Source: a virus
IMG/VR virus record: IMGVR_UViG_3300024520_004058
Span: 1-43,770 of that record
Strand: one strand, 5' to 3'
Length of the DNA: 43,770 nucleotides
Shown piece by piece: positions 1 to 5,035 of the stretch (positions are counted from its first letter, which is position 1; each line of letters opens with the position of its first letter). The position numbers and the translations under genes are program-made. Under the pieces are notes generated by a model that made no database searches, was not told where the DNA came from, and was given only the letters and a program-made list of their open reading frames with translations.

Positions 1-492
1 TTGTCCTAACATATGTATTGAGACGCGTACCACTAAATTAGGTGGAAAGGCGCCGTATTTTTCTATATAATCCCTTACTATTTTATATTCGCGCGTGGGA
101 AGCCAGTGTTTCGTATTAGGCGTAAGTATTGCAATTTTCACAATACCTATAAGGCAGTCTAGACTAGGTAGATCGCCACTGTCGAACCACCGGAAATAGT
201 CTGGACTTTGCTTGGTGACCAATTCAGCGAATGCAGCTATATAGCGCTCATTATTACAGCCTTTAATAAAGCGCTCGTACCTACGCTCCATTGCAATCAA
301 AACAACCGGAAAAACATACCGGCCTTTTAGCGCGTAGCATATAGAACAAACTGAGCCGATAATTTGCCGCAGTTTAGCGCCAATATTGCAATAGGCCGCG
401 GGTATGTTGAATGCTTTACAAGGCATCTTACCCGGGTTGGAAAGGCCTTTGCTTTTTCCACCTATAATCTGGTCTAGTTGCTTAATTTTCAT
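1..492 (-). CDS. GP88-like phage cysteine-motif protein, cut at its C-terminus by the window edge
   Basis: An open frame of 164 codons starts at ATG 492-490 and runs off the window, so the C-terminus is missing. The translation has a Lys/Ser/Gly-rich N-terminus (GGKSKGLSNPGKMPC), then PAAYCNIGAKL and the cysteine motif GSVCSICYALKGRY at about residues 46-60. It resembles the phage 'gene product 88' (GP88) family as I remember it, which has the same CxxxGxxLxxxxGSxCxxCYAxKGxY spacing; no activity is assured. Its start overlaps the stop of the upstream 122-residue gene by 11 bases, so the two are probably translationally coupled. The DNA here is visibly more AT-rich than the rest of the window, which suggests separate acquisition. 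Family assignment is from motif memory only. Confidence 0.7.
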   Translation of the reverse strand, partial: MKIKQLDQIIGGKSKGLSNPGKMPCKAFNIPAAYCNIGAKLRQIIGSVCSICYALKGRYVFPVVLIAMERRYERFIKGCNNERYIAAFAELVTKQSPDYFRWFDSGDLPSLDCLIGIVKIAILTPNTKHWLPTREYKIVRDYIEKYGAFPPNLVVRVSIHMLGQ

Positions 493-850
493 CAGATAGC
501 CCTTTATTGTGAATTGTGTCTTCTAGCGCGCGGACAAGAATATTTAGCGCTTGAATTTTCGCCACGGCCTTGTCTAGCGTGAGATTGTCTAAGAGGCATT
601 TATCCGCGGGTAAATATCCTAAATTTTCGCGGACATTATTGTGTAGTTGCGCCTCGATTACTTTTGCGTTTAACGGGTAATGGCAATCCAAAAGGATAAT
701 CCGCCTTTGATCAAGTAGAGTCTGTTCGAATCGCTTATTTTTGCGCTTGGCATTCAATATCTTGTCAAAGGCCTTTTCCTTTTCTACCTTCTCCTGATCA
801 GAGAACACGTTTACTAACATATCCGCCTTATTACGATAAATTTTATCCAT
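482..850 (-). CDS. hypothetical charged protein, 122 aa
   Basis: I do not recognise this protein. It begins at ATG 850 behind a good ribosome-binding site (AAAGGAAA, about 6 bases upstream). The N-terminal half is strongly charged and probably helical (Lys/Glu/Asp/Arg-rich, residues 1-50); the C-terminal part (residues 88-112) has regularly spaced Leu/Ile/Val that could form a coiled coil. No cysteines form a metal site and there is no signal peptide. It lies directly upstream of the GP88-like gene and overlaps its start by 11 bases, so they form a small leftward operon. Codon use is AT-rich (many AAA, AAT, TTA), unlike the genes after position 1140. Confidence 0.65.
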   Translation of the reverse strand: MDKIYRNKADMLVNVFSDQEKVEKEKAFDKILNAKRKNKRFEQTLLDQRRIILLDCHYPLNAKVIEAQLHNNVRENLGYLPADKCLLDNLTLDKAVAKIQALNILVRALEDTIHNKGLSDEN

Positions 851-1057
851 TTATTTTCCTTTGAATTATTGCCTGGTTTTAACTGCCTGGTTTATTCGCT
901 TATAGGCCGGCCTCGCCTCTTTTCCTGGTGTGCTGCGTTGCTCATACCCACCTTTTTGTTTTGTGCTTTTCGCACGTTCACCTAAATATGTCCGACCGTC
1001 AAAAACTACTCATTTTTTCGCCTAATTGTAACGGAAACAACCAGGCCGTCACACGAT

Positions 1058-1072
1058 TCAACTAATAGTTGA
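1058..1072. promoter_or_regulatory. palindromic operator-like site
   Basis: TCAACTA-A-TAGTTGA is a perfect 7-bp dyad with a one-base centre. It is preceded by CGATTCAAC (1054-1062), which recurs at 8699-8707 in the other divergent control region. The form is typical of a dimeric HTH repressor site. A candidate ligand is the small HTH protein at 10230-10469, but nothing here proves that link. Confidence 0.4.
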
Positions 1073-1162
1073 TCGGGCAAAAAATGACGATCGGGACGAC
1101 CTGGCCTACCTGGCTGCTGCGCAGCGACTTATAGCTGCTGTCAGACATGGAGTCAGGGCGTA

Positions 1163-1223
1163 ACTGGCGCGGCGCTACGGGCATGTCTGACCCCAATGCT
1201 GCCAGTCACTGGCGCGGCGCTAC
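1163..1223 (+). repeat. 16-bp direct repeat pair upstream of the DUF559-like gene
   Basis: ACTGGCGCGGCGCTAC occurs at 1163-1178 and again, unchanged, at 1208-1223, 45 bases apart. Between and around the copies is an inverted pair GTCAGACATG (1140-1149) / CATGTCTGAC (1182-1191). The repeats could be iteron-like or operator-like. A longer reading frame from ATG 1147 passes through them, but it lacks a ribosome-binding site there, so I treat the repeats as non-coding. Confidence 0.5.
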
Positions 1224-1266
1224 TTGTAAAAGCGCACTTTCCGTGCTAAACTGGGAGGAGGCAAGG

Positions 1267-1635
1267 ATGAAATACCACGTAAAGGGCAATATGGCTCGAC
1301 ATTACAGCACTTATCGCAAACGAAAGCTTAAGCGCCCCTCCACTCCTCAAGAAGCCGCGATCTGGTCCTACCTGGCCCAACGCAAGACCGGCTTCAAGTG
1401 TACCCGCCAATATGACATCGGCGACTATTACGTAGACTTCGCCTTTCCCGACATTCGCCTCGTGGTCGAGATATGTGACTACGAGCGGAGTAAGCGGGCT
1501 AAGCACCTGGAAGCTCGGGGCTGGATCGTTCAGCAGTACACACATGCTGAATGCGATGAAGCTTATGGCTCGGTGGTCGCCAAGCATATTCACGACCTGG
1601 TGGCCAGTGTGGCACGCGAACGATACATCAACTAG
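1267..1635 (+). CDS. DUF559-like (Vsr/PD-(D/E)XK fold) endonuclease-like protein, active site altered
   Basis: The start at ATG 1267 is chosen for the strong ribosome-binding site GGGAGGAGG just upstream; a longer frame from 1147 would read through repeats and has no such site. The 122-residue product matches the DUF559 pattern: TPQEAAIW (residues 26-33), an Arg/Gln pair (residues 47-48), IGDYYVDF with Asp57, and LVVEIC with Glu68, followed by a Leu/Gly-rich helix-strand. DUF559 proteins belong to the very-short-patch-repair endonuclease fold. In most members the Glu strand reads E-x-D and is followed by a conserved His. Here it reads E-I-C-D and that His is absent, so cleavage activity is doubtful. 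It stands alone on the plus strand between leftward genes. Confidence 0.75.
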   Translation: MKYHVKGNMARHYSTYRKRKLKRPSTPQEAAIWSYLAQRKTGFKCTRQYDIGDYYVDFAFPDIRLVVEICDYERSKRAKHLEARGWIVQQYTHAECDEAYGSVVAKHIHDLVASVARERYIN

Positions 1636-1650
1636 CGGGTGAGGGGCCGA

Positions 1651-1861
1651 CAGGGAAACCCCAACCCCCAAGGGCAGGGGAATTTCCTGAGGGACCCACC
1701 CCATCGGCCCTCACTGACGAGTCATTCTCCGCTATCGCCTCTTGCAGCCCTCCAGCCAATACATTGATTCGAGTCCACGCAATCATCATATAGATTGCCA
1801 GAGTCATCAACTGGGAAGAGGGCTCTAGAAATTCCCTGCTCCTTGGGGGTTGGGTTTCCTT
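1651..1861. repeat. long imperfect inverted repeat between convergent genes
   Basis: The left arm (about 1651-1687) and right arm (about 1828-1861) are near reverse complements over roughly 35 bases. Both contain the core CCTTGGGGGTTGGG (as its complement on the left) flanked by GAAATTCCC and TTTCC. The spacer is about 140 bases. A smaller inner pairing, GGGGCCGA with TCGGCCC (near 1643-1650 and 1705-1711), adds structure. The element lies exactly between the 3' ends of a plus-strand and a minus-strand gene, so it may act as a two-way transcription barrier or be a small mobile-element remnant. A reading frame on the minus strand here (1870 to 1628) has no ribosome-binding site and I do not call it. 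Confidence 0.55.
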
Positions 1862-1951
1862 ATCGCCCATCGCAGCGTAATACTCGCCATATCAGCCAAT
1901 TACGCCATATTCTTCGCGCGCGTGCGCGTAAGGGGGAAATTTCAGGGGCTG

Positions 1952-2590
1952 TTAATCGCGTGGAGACCGTCGTACGATCTTAGGCAACACCCAGCGCTTA
2001 TCGCAAACCAGGCACATGGGGCCACGCACAGAGGGCTCACAGTACGCATCGCAGCACTTGGGCGGGAAGGTATGCTTGCAGCGGTAAAGCTGGGCGCGTA
2101 TCTCCCCAGCCAACTCAAGAGTTCGGTACTCCTGCTCCGCCGCTCGCCCCGCCGTGCCGGGACGGCCCAACGTGGGCGGTATGTACAGCGGCGCAGGCGT
2201 GTAGCGATGCATGTTTATCTCGCCTGAGTGCGCCGAGGGATCGAGGCCCCCTTCAAGTACGACATCTGCCGGGTAGGGCGGTACGTGCGGCCAGGCAGTG
2301 TAGGTGCGTATCATTACGTCAGAGCGGCGGCTGTCGTGGGGGTGCCTGGTCCGATTCAGCACGATACAGTCCCCGCCCCGCAAATGGAAGGGTGTAGCGT
2401 CATCAGGGTCAGGCATGGTGCCCCACGCACTGGCCAGTGCGCAGGCAATCTGCTCAATTGCCGGGTAGTACCGGTTCTTCCAGGTGTACTCATCACCCAG
2501 GACTAACATGCTCGGCACCAGGGAGAGGCTGTACCGCCGCTCCAGGGCGCGTAGATCGCCGTCAAGCGGCACAAAGATCTTGTCAGTCAT
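1952..2590 (-). CDS. hypothetical protein with C-terminal CLVCDK zinc-knuckle-like module, 212 aa
   Basis: Start chosen at ATG 2590 (MTDKIFVPL) behind AGGAGG; an upstream in-frame extension has no ribosome-binding site. I do not recognise the N-terminal 160 residues. They include an Arg/His/Asp-rich stretch (residues 79-90) but no motif I can name. The C-terminus has several cysteines, KCCDAYCEP then SVRGPMCLVCDK, which closely resembles the ERKAWPSARGRVCLICDK end of the two Gly-rich proteins at 3703-4247. This shared module is probably metal-binding. It is the last gene of the leftward operon that begins at 8617, overlaps the preceding small gene by 8 bases, and is followed by the inverted repeat at 1651-1861. 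Confidence 0.75.
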   Translation of the reverse strand: MTDKIFVPLDGDLRALERRYSLSLVPSMLVLGDEYTWKNRYYPAIEQIACALASAWGTMPDPDDATPFHLRGGDCIVLNRTRHPHDSRRSDVMIRTYTAWPHVPPYPADVVLEGGLDPSAHSGEINMHRYTPAPLYIPPTLGRPGTAGRAAEQEYRTLELAGEIRAQLYRCKHTFPPKCCDAYCEPSVRGPMCLVCDKRWVLPKIVRRSPRD

Positions 2591-2747
2591 GTTGTGCCTC
2601 CTGGCGCGCCTGCCAGCCCCAAGTAAACTCACCACCACCAAGGATCTCATTGGTTAATTGCTTTAGCACCCTGGCAACTTCTCGCTTGCTGTTCGAGCCT
2701 ATCTTGACTGCGAACTCTACTGGCCTCACAGGCTTGTCCATAATCAT
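2583..2747 (-). CDS. small hypothetical protein, 54 aa
   Basis: A short gene with ATGA overlap to the gene before it (start ATG 2747, previous stop 2744) and an 8-base overlap with the gene after it. The ribosome-binding site AAGGAGGGGG lies within the last codons of the upstream gene. The second in-frame ATG at 2741 is an equally possible start. The product is basic in its first half (Lys/Arg) and has a Gly-Gly-Gly turn near residue 38 followed by FTWGWQ. I recognise no family. Tight packing on both sides is the main support. Confidence 0.6.
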   Translation of the reverse strand: MIMDKPVRPVEFAVKIGSNSKREVARVLKQLTNEILGGGEFTWGWQARQEAQHD

Positions 2748-2932
2748 CCCCCCTCCTTGAGCGCAGCGCAGATTATCTCGTACTCAGTATCAATGTGCGC
2801 CTGAGTTATAGGCCCCGGAGCGTGGACCATGATCTGCTCATACCGCCCCTTGGCCGATACCAGCGCCGTCCGCAGCCGATCGTTCTCTGCTTGGAGTTCG
2901 TCTATCTTTACCTGTCGCCAGTGCTCGGTCAT
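2744..2932 (-). CDS. coiled-coil 'AEN-KLR-KGRY' module protein, 62 aa
   Basis: Starts at ATG 2932 in an ATGA overlap with the upstream stop; the ribosome-binding site is made from the upstream gene's last codons. The product is a short helix with leucine-zipper spacing (ELQAENDRLRTAL), then SAKGRYEQIM, then a motif ending in EYEIICAALKEGG. The same order, AENxxLRxAL-KGRY-IM-EY-ALKEG, forms the C-terminal third of the riboflavin-kinase-like protein at 5036-5533, so the two are paralogous modules. A role as an oligomerisation or docking piece is inference. Its own last codons (AAG GAG GGG) supply the ribosome-binding site for the next gene. Confidence 0.7.
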   Translation of the reverse strand: MTEHWRQVKIDELQAENDRLRTALVSAKGRYEQIMVHAPGPITQAHIDTEYEIICAALKEGG

Positions 2933-3321
2933 CCCCCCTCCTTGAGTAGGCTTTCCAATTGGTTCGCGAACCCTTCAAGCTGTGCAGCTCTCGCAACCCT
3001 AGTGAAATTGCTGTTAGCCTCAGCCCTCCAAGCAGTGATCTTTGCTTCCAGCGCCGCCCGTAGCGCATCTGCCTCAGCTTCCGCCCTCTGAGCCCTTGCT
3101 TCCGCCCGATCCCTGTCGCGCTTGGCTCGGTCCCGTTCAAAGGCGAACTGACTGAGCTTGTTTCGCTCTTTGGATAGCTCGGCATTGGACGCCCGCAGCT
3201 TGGCGTTCTCGGCTTGAAGGTGGCGCACATCTGCCACCATTGGTGGGACGATGGTTGACCCACACCCCCCGCACTTTCCTGCGTAGACTATTTCCCCGCA
3301 CTCGCATTTCCATGTTGCCAT
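2929..3321 (-). CDS. zinc-ribbon plus coiled-coil protein, 130 aa
   Basis: Start chosen at ATG 3321 (MATWKCECG); AAGGAGG lies 10 bases upstream, and TTG 3327 is a possible alternative. The N-terminus holds C-x-C-G and C-x-x-C-G pairs (CECG, KCGGCGS), a small zinc ribbon at about residues 6-21. It is followed by a long charged coiled coil (residues 35-105) rich in Arg/Glu/Ala with a repeated RDRAEARAQRAEAEAD type pattern. The end reads LLKEGG, and those codons form the next gene's ribosome-binding site. No enzyme motif is present. It belongs to the same tightly overlapped leftward cassette. Confidence 0.7.
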   Translation of the reverse strand: MATWKCECGEIVYAGKCGGCGSTIVPPMVADVRHLQAENAKLRASNAELSKERNKLSQFAFERDRAKRDRDRAEARAQRAEAEADALRAALEAKITAWRAEANSNFTRVARAAQLEGFANQLESLLKEGG

Positions 3322-3323
3322 AA

Positions 3324-3584
3324 TCAATCGCCCTCCTTGAGCAGTTTTATCCAGCGGGGCATAACGTCCCAGATATCGATGGGGTCCTCGTTGCACGAGT
3401 CACAGTGGGGCAGGCGACACTTGTATCCCGAACAGTGAGCGGTGCCAATATGCTCCATGGATTCTTTCAGTGCCGCTCGTAGCTTGGCGTTCTCTTCCCT
3501 CGCTTCTTGAAGTTGTCGGTTTCTGGCCGTCTCAGAGTCCATTGTAGACGCGTCCGCAATTGTTGTTCTGATGTGTCTAATCAT
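3324..3584 (-). CDS. hypothetical coiled-coil/cysteine protein, 86 aa
   Basis: Start at ATG 3584 (MIRHIRTTI) behind GAGAGG; a frame extending to 3674 has no ribosome-binding site and overlaps a better small reading frame. The product has a coiled-coil segment with EENAKLRAAL (about residues 29-38), the same motif as in neighbouring cassette proteins. A cysteine/histidine cluster (HCSGYKCRLPHCDSC, about residues 49-63) could bind a metal. It ends in LLKEGD, whose codons carry the next gene's ribosome-binding site. I do not recognise a family. Confidence 0.65.
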   Translation of the reverse strand: MIRHIRTTIADASTMDSETARNRQLQEAREENAKLRAALKESMEHIGTAHCSGYKCRLPHCDSCNEDPIDIWDVMPRWIKLLKEGD

Positions 3585-3664
3585 TTTGTAACCTCTCTCA
3601 TTAGCCTTGTTATACGTTGCGCTGCGTCCAATGCGGCACGACCCGGATTGTGGCTCGGCATCAT
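3581..3664 (-). CDS. possible small gene, 27 aa
   Basis: A 28-codon frame from ATG 3664 ends in an exact ATGA overlap with the 86-residue gene downstream. It would fill most of an otherwise unexplained 118-base gap in a densely packed operon. The product is a basic amphipathic helix (AALDAAQRITRLMREV). There is no strong ribosome-binding site, so it may instead be a leader that couples translation. Low confidence. Confidence 0.35.
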   Translation of the reverse strand: MMPSHNPGRAALDAAQRITRLMREVTK

Positions 3665-3702
3665 CTCTATCCATCGCGGCTCGTTTGGTGTCGTCTTATT
3701 CT

Positions 3703-3957
3703 TCACTCAGCCACCGCAATTACCTTATCACAAATTAAACACACCCGCCCCCTTGCGCTCGGCCACGCCTTACGCTCGCAATCTGGGCAGAGGTAGCCTG
3801 TTAGGTCTACCCCATCGCCATCGCCATAGCCATAGCCAGAGCCATCGCCATCGCCATAGCCAGAGCCATCGCCATAGCCATAGCCGTAGCCAGAGCCATC
3901 GCCATCGCCACAGCCAGAGCCGTAGCCAGAGCCAGAGCCATAGCCTACCTCTGCCAT
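3703..3957 (-). CDS. Gly-rich low-complexity protein with C-terminal zinc knuckle, copy A, 84 aa
   Basis: After MAEV, about 45 residues are Gly alternating with Ser, Tyr or Asp (GYGSGSGYGSG type). Then comes DLTGYLCPDC and ERKAWPSARGRVCLICDK, two CxxC pairs that look like a zinc ribbon. The Gly region is encoded by a hexanucleotide repeat. It starts at ATG 3957, 13 bases inside the end of the preceding copy, behind only a weak G-rich site. It is one of two tandem copies of the same gene. Low-complexity Gly/Tyr/Ser tails in other systems can drive self-association, but any such role here is inference. I know no named family with this layout. Confidence 0.65.
   Translation of the reverse strand: MAEVGYGSGSGYGSGCGDGDGSGYGYGYGDGSGYGDGDGSGYGYGDGDGVDLTGYLCPDCERKAWPSARGRVCLICDKVIAVAE
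3811..3943. repeat. hexanucleotide repeat tract, copy A
   Basis: About 130 bases built from GCCATA, GCCAGA and GCCATC, with rarer GCCGTA and GCCACA, in varied order. On the coding (minus) strand they read GGC followed by TAT, TCT or GAT codons. The tract keeps the reading frame for any number of units. Confidence 0.85.
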
Positions 3958-4247
3958 ACCGGAACCCCGTCAATTACCTTATCACAAATTAAACAAACCC
4001 TACCCCTGGCACTTGGCCACGCCTTGCGCTCGCAGTTCGGACAAATGTATCCAGTTAAGTCGGGTTCAGAGCCATCGCCAGAGCCAGAGCCAGAGCCATA
4101 GCCAGAGCCATAGCCAGAGCCAGCGCCATAGCCATAGTCAGAGCCAGAGCCAGAGCCAGAGCCAGAGCCATAGCCAGAGCCATCGCCATCGCCAGAGCCA
4201 GAGCCAGAGCCATCGCCATAGCCAGAGCCATCGCTTACCTCTGCCAT
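3945..4247 (-). CDS. Gly-rich low-complexity protein with zinc knuckle, copy B, chimeric C-terminus, 100 aa
   Basis: The layout is that of copy A: MAEV, a longer Gly-[Ser/Tyr/Asp] tract (about 56 residues), DLTGYICPNC and ERKAWPSARGRVCLICDK. After CDKVI it departs from copy A and ends DGVPVWQR, which is exactly the C-terminus of the DUF6948-like protein encoded just upstream. This is what a tandem duplication would leave at its junction: the end of copy B is fused to the end of the upstream gene. The start at ATG 4247 lies inside the 3' end of that upstream gene. Expression level is uncertain because the ribosome-binding site is weak. Confidence 0.65.
   Translation of the reverse strand: MAEVSDGSGYGDGSGSGSGDGDGSGYGSGSGSGSGSDYGYGAGSGYGSGYGSGSGSGDGSEPDLTGYICPNCERKAWPSARGRVCLICDKVIDGVPVWQR
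4066..4233. repeat. hexanucleotide repeat tract, copy B
   Basis: About 165 bases of the same GCCAGA/GCCATA/GCCATC units as copy A, but richer in GCCAGA (Gly-Ser) and slightly longer. Unit order differs from copy A, so the tracts have diverged since duplication. Confidence 0.85.
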
Positions 4248-4528
4248 ACCGGAACCCCGTCAATTGCCTCGGTTGCAACTTCTGTGCAAGGCGTTATTTC
4301 CTTTGCATCAATCAACAGCTTATACGGCACGGGGACAGTAAATTTACACTCCGCTGTCAGATTCGGCGCGGTTGCCAATTGCTCAATTGCCGCGGCCCCA
4401 TCCCAGTACCATATGCGCCGACAGTCGGTTAGTTCGACCTCAAGCCCTACCCTGCTCTCTAGTGTCCCATAAAAAACACCGCTTTTCTCACAGCGCACAA
4501 TTACTCGCTTTCCTGTCAAATCTCTCAT
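4235..4528 (-). CDS. DUF6948-like phage protein, 97 aa
   Basis: Start at ATG 4528 (MRDLTGKRVIVRC) behind AAGGAGGG. The pattern VIVRCEKSGVFYGTLESR, then EVELTDCRRIWYWDGA, then AIEQLA, and an end in VPVW, matches small phage proteins that I recall as DUF6948. Their function is unknown. It is probably a compact beta-rich cytoplasmic protein. The last codons (IDGVPVWQR, stop) also contain the start of the first Gly-rich gene in another frame, and that segment was copied in the duplication next door. The start overlaps the upstream stop as ATGA. Confidence 0.75.
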   Translation of the reverse strand: MRDLTGKRVIVRCEKSGVFYGTLESRVGLEVELTDCRRIWYWDGAAAIEQLATAPNLTAECKFTVPVPYKLLIDAKEITPCTEVATEAIDGVPVWQR

Positions 4529-4845
4529 GCTTCCCTCCTTGTGCTTAATCGTCCACCGCCAGGGGGTGCAACACAAGGCCCCGTACGCGGTTTGATAGCC
4601 TCAGCCACTGCCGACTCCGCACCAGAGATGATACGAGCAGCATGTATGCGCCCTTCGTTCATACCCTGATGCGATACCCCATTGTCGAAGTCAGCCGCTT
4701 CGCTACATAGGTAGTGTAGATCACAGTACGCATTGTAGAGCAGTTCGTTGCGCTTACGTAAATCCCGCACCTCGTCTCTTAGTTGAATCTCAGTCATGTA
4801 CGGGACCTCCGCTGACCTCCGCTCACCACATGTCTCTTCAGCCAT
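4525..4845 (-). CDS. hypothetical protein, 106 aa
   Basis: Start at ATG 4845 (MAEETCGERR), two codons after an in-frame GTG (4851) that overlaps the upstream stop. An alternative start at ATG 4797 (MTEIQLRDEV) has its own GGAGG 8 bases upstream and may be the real one. The middle has a helical, charged segment (QLRDEVRDLRKRNELL) of the coiled-coil type seen in neighbours. It is followed by LYNAYCDLHYLCSEAADFDNG and an Ala-rich helix, and the end is Pro/Gly/Arg-rich. I do not recognise a family. It ends in an ATGA overlap with the DUF6948-like gene. Confidence 0.6.
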   Translation of the reverse strand: MAEETCGERRSAEVPYMTEIQLRDEVRDLRKRNELLYNAYCDLHYLCSEAADFDNGVSHQGMNEGRIHAARIISGAESAVAEAIKPRTGPCVAPPGGGRLSTRREA

Positions 4846-4847
4846 AA

Positions 4848-5033
4848 TCACTCTTCCTCCTTTTCAAAACGTAAAATCTCATATCCGACGACCTCTGTTT
4901 GCTTCTCCCAGATACACCCGCAGCCACCCATGCAGTAATACCGCTCCCCATCAGTGCTATCCATCTCGTCTGAGCCGCAATTAGGGCAGAGCCGCCCTTC
5001 GGCCTTGATGAACTCCTGTTGCGTAATTTCCAT
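4848..5033 (-). CDS. small zinc-ribbon protein, 61 aa
   Basis: Starts at ATG 5033 (MEITQQEF); GTG 5039, overlapping the upstream stop, is an alternative. The product has LCPNCGSDEM, then YYCMGGCGCIW, giving C-x-x-C-G and C-x-x-x-C-x-C pairs separated by about 15 residues, a typical small zinc ribbon (residues 16-42). The tail is acidic (FEKEEE). Such phage proteins often bind nucleic acid or transcription proteins, but no partner can be named here. The upstream gene's KEGE codons supply the ribosome-binding site. Confidence 0.7.
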   Translation of the reverse strand: MEITQQEFIKAEGRLCPNCGSDEMDSTDGERYYCMGGCGCIWEKQTEVVGYEILRFEKEEE

Positions 5034-5035
5034 AA

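Larger units (their letters stand above)
851..1266. promoter_or_regulatory. divergent control region (no firm gene)
   Basis: This 416-base gap separates the leftward genes at 1-850 from the rightward DUF559-like gene. It holds a 15-bp palindrome (1058-1072), an 11-mer (1034-1044) found inverted at 8710-8720, a 16-bp direct repeat (1163-1178 and 1208-1223), a 10-bp inverted repeat (1140-1149 with 1182-1191) and short CCTGGTTT repeats near 870-892. A 17-codon frame (945 to 892, minus) with an AAGG upstream of its ATG is too short to call. I could not pick a convincing -35/-10 pair for either direction. The density of repeats suggests operator or replication-origin function; that is inference. 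Confidence 0.45.
3717..4260. repeat. tandem segmental duplication (254 bp + 290 bp)
   Basis: Unit A (3717-3970) and unit B (3971-4260) carry the same sequence order: CAATTACCTTATCACAAATT, zinc-knuckle codons, hexamer tract, then TACCTCTGCCATACCGGAA and CCCCGT. The unit after B begins CAATTGCC, almost the same as the CAATTACC that opens A and B, so the duplication probably used this short homology. The two units differ by 36 bases, which is six hexamers, so the length difference fits repeat slippage. Confidence 0.8.

Noticed and set aside
1224-1252. Possible promoter TTGTAA - 17 - TAAACT before the DUF559-like gene
   Set aside because: Transcription would start inside the ribosome-binding site at about 1259, so it could not serve that gene well.
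1628-1870. 80-codon minus-strand frame through the inverted repeat
   Set aside because: No ribosome-binding site, and most of it is explained by the repeat arms; the middle hydrophobic stretch is not enough to call a gene.
3507-4432. Long plus-strand frames rich in Ser/His/Arg/Gln opposite the Gly-rich genes
   Set aside because: They are the antisense reading of the hexamer repeats and lack ribosome-binding sites; the minus strand carries the operon and the zinc-knuckle codons.
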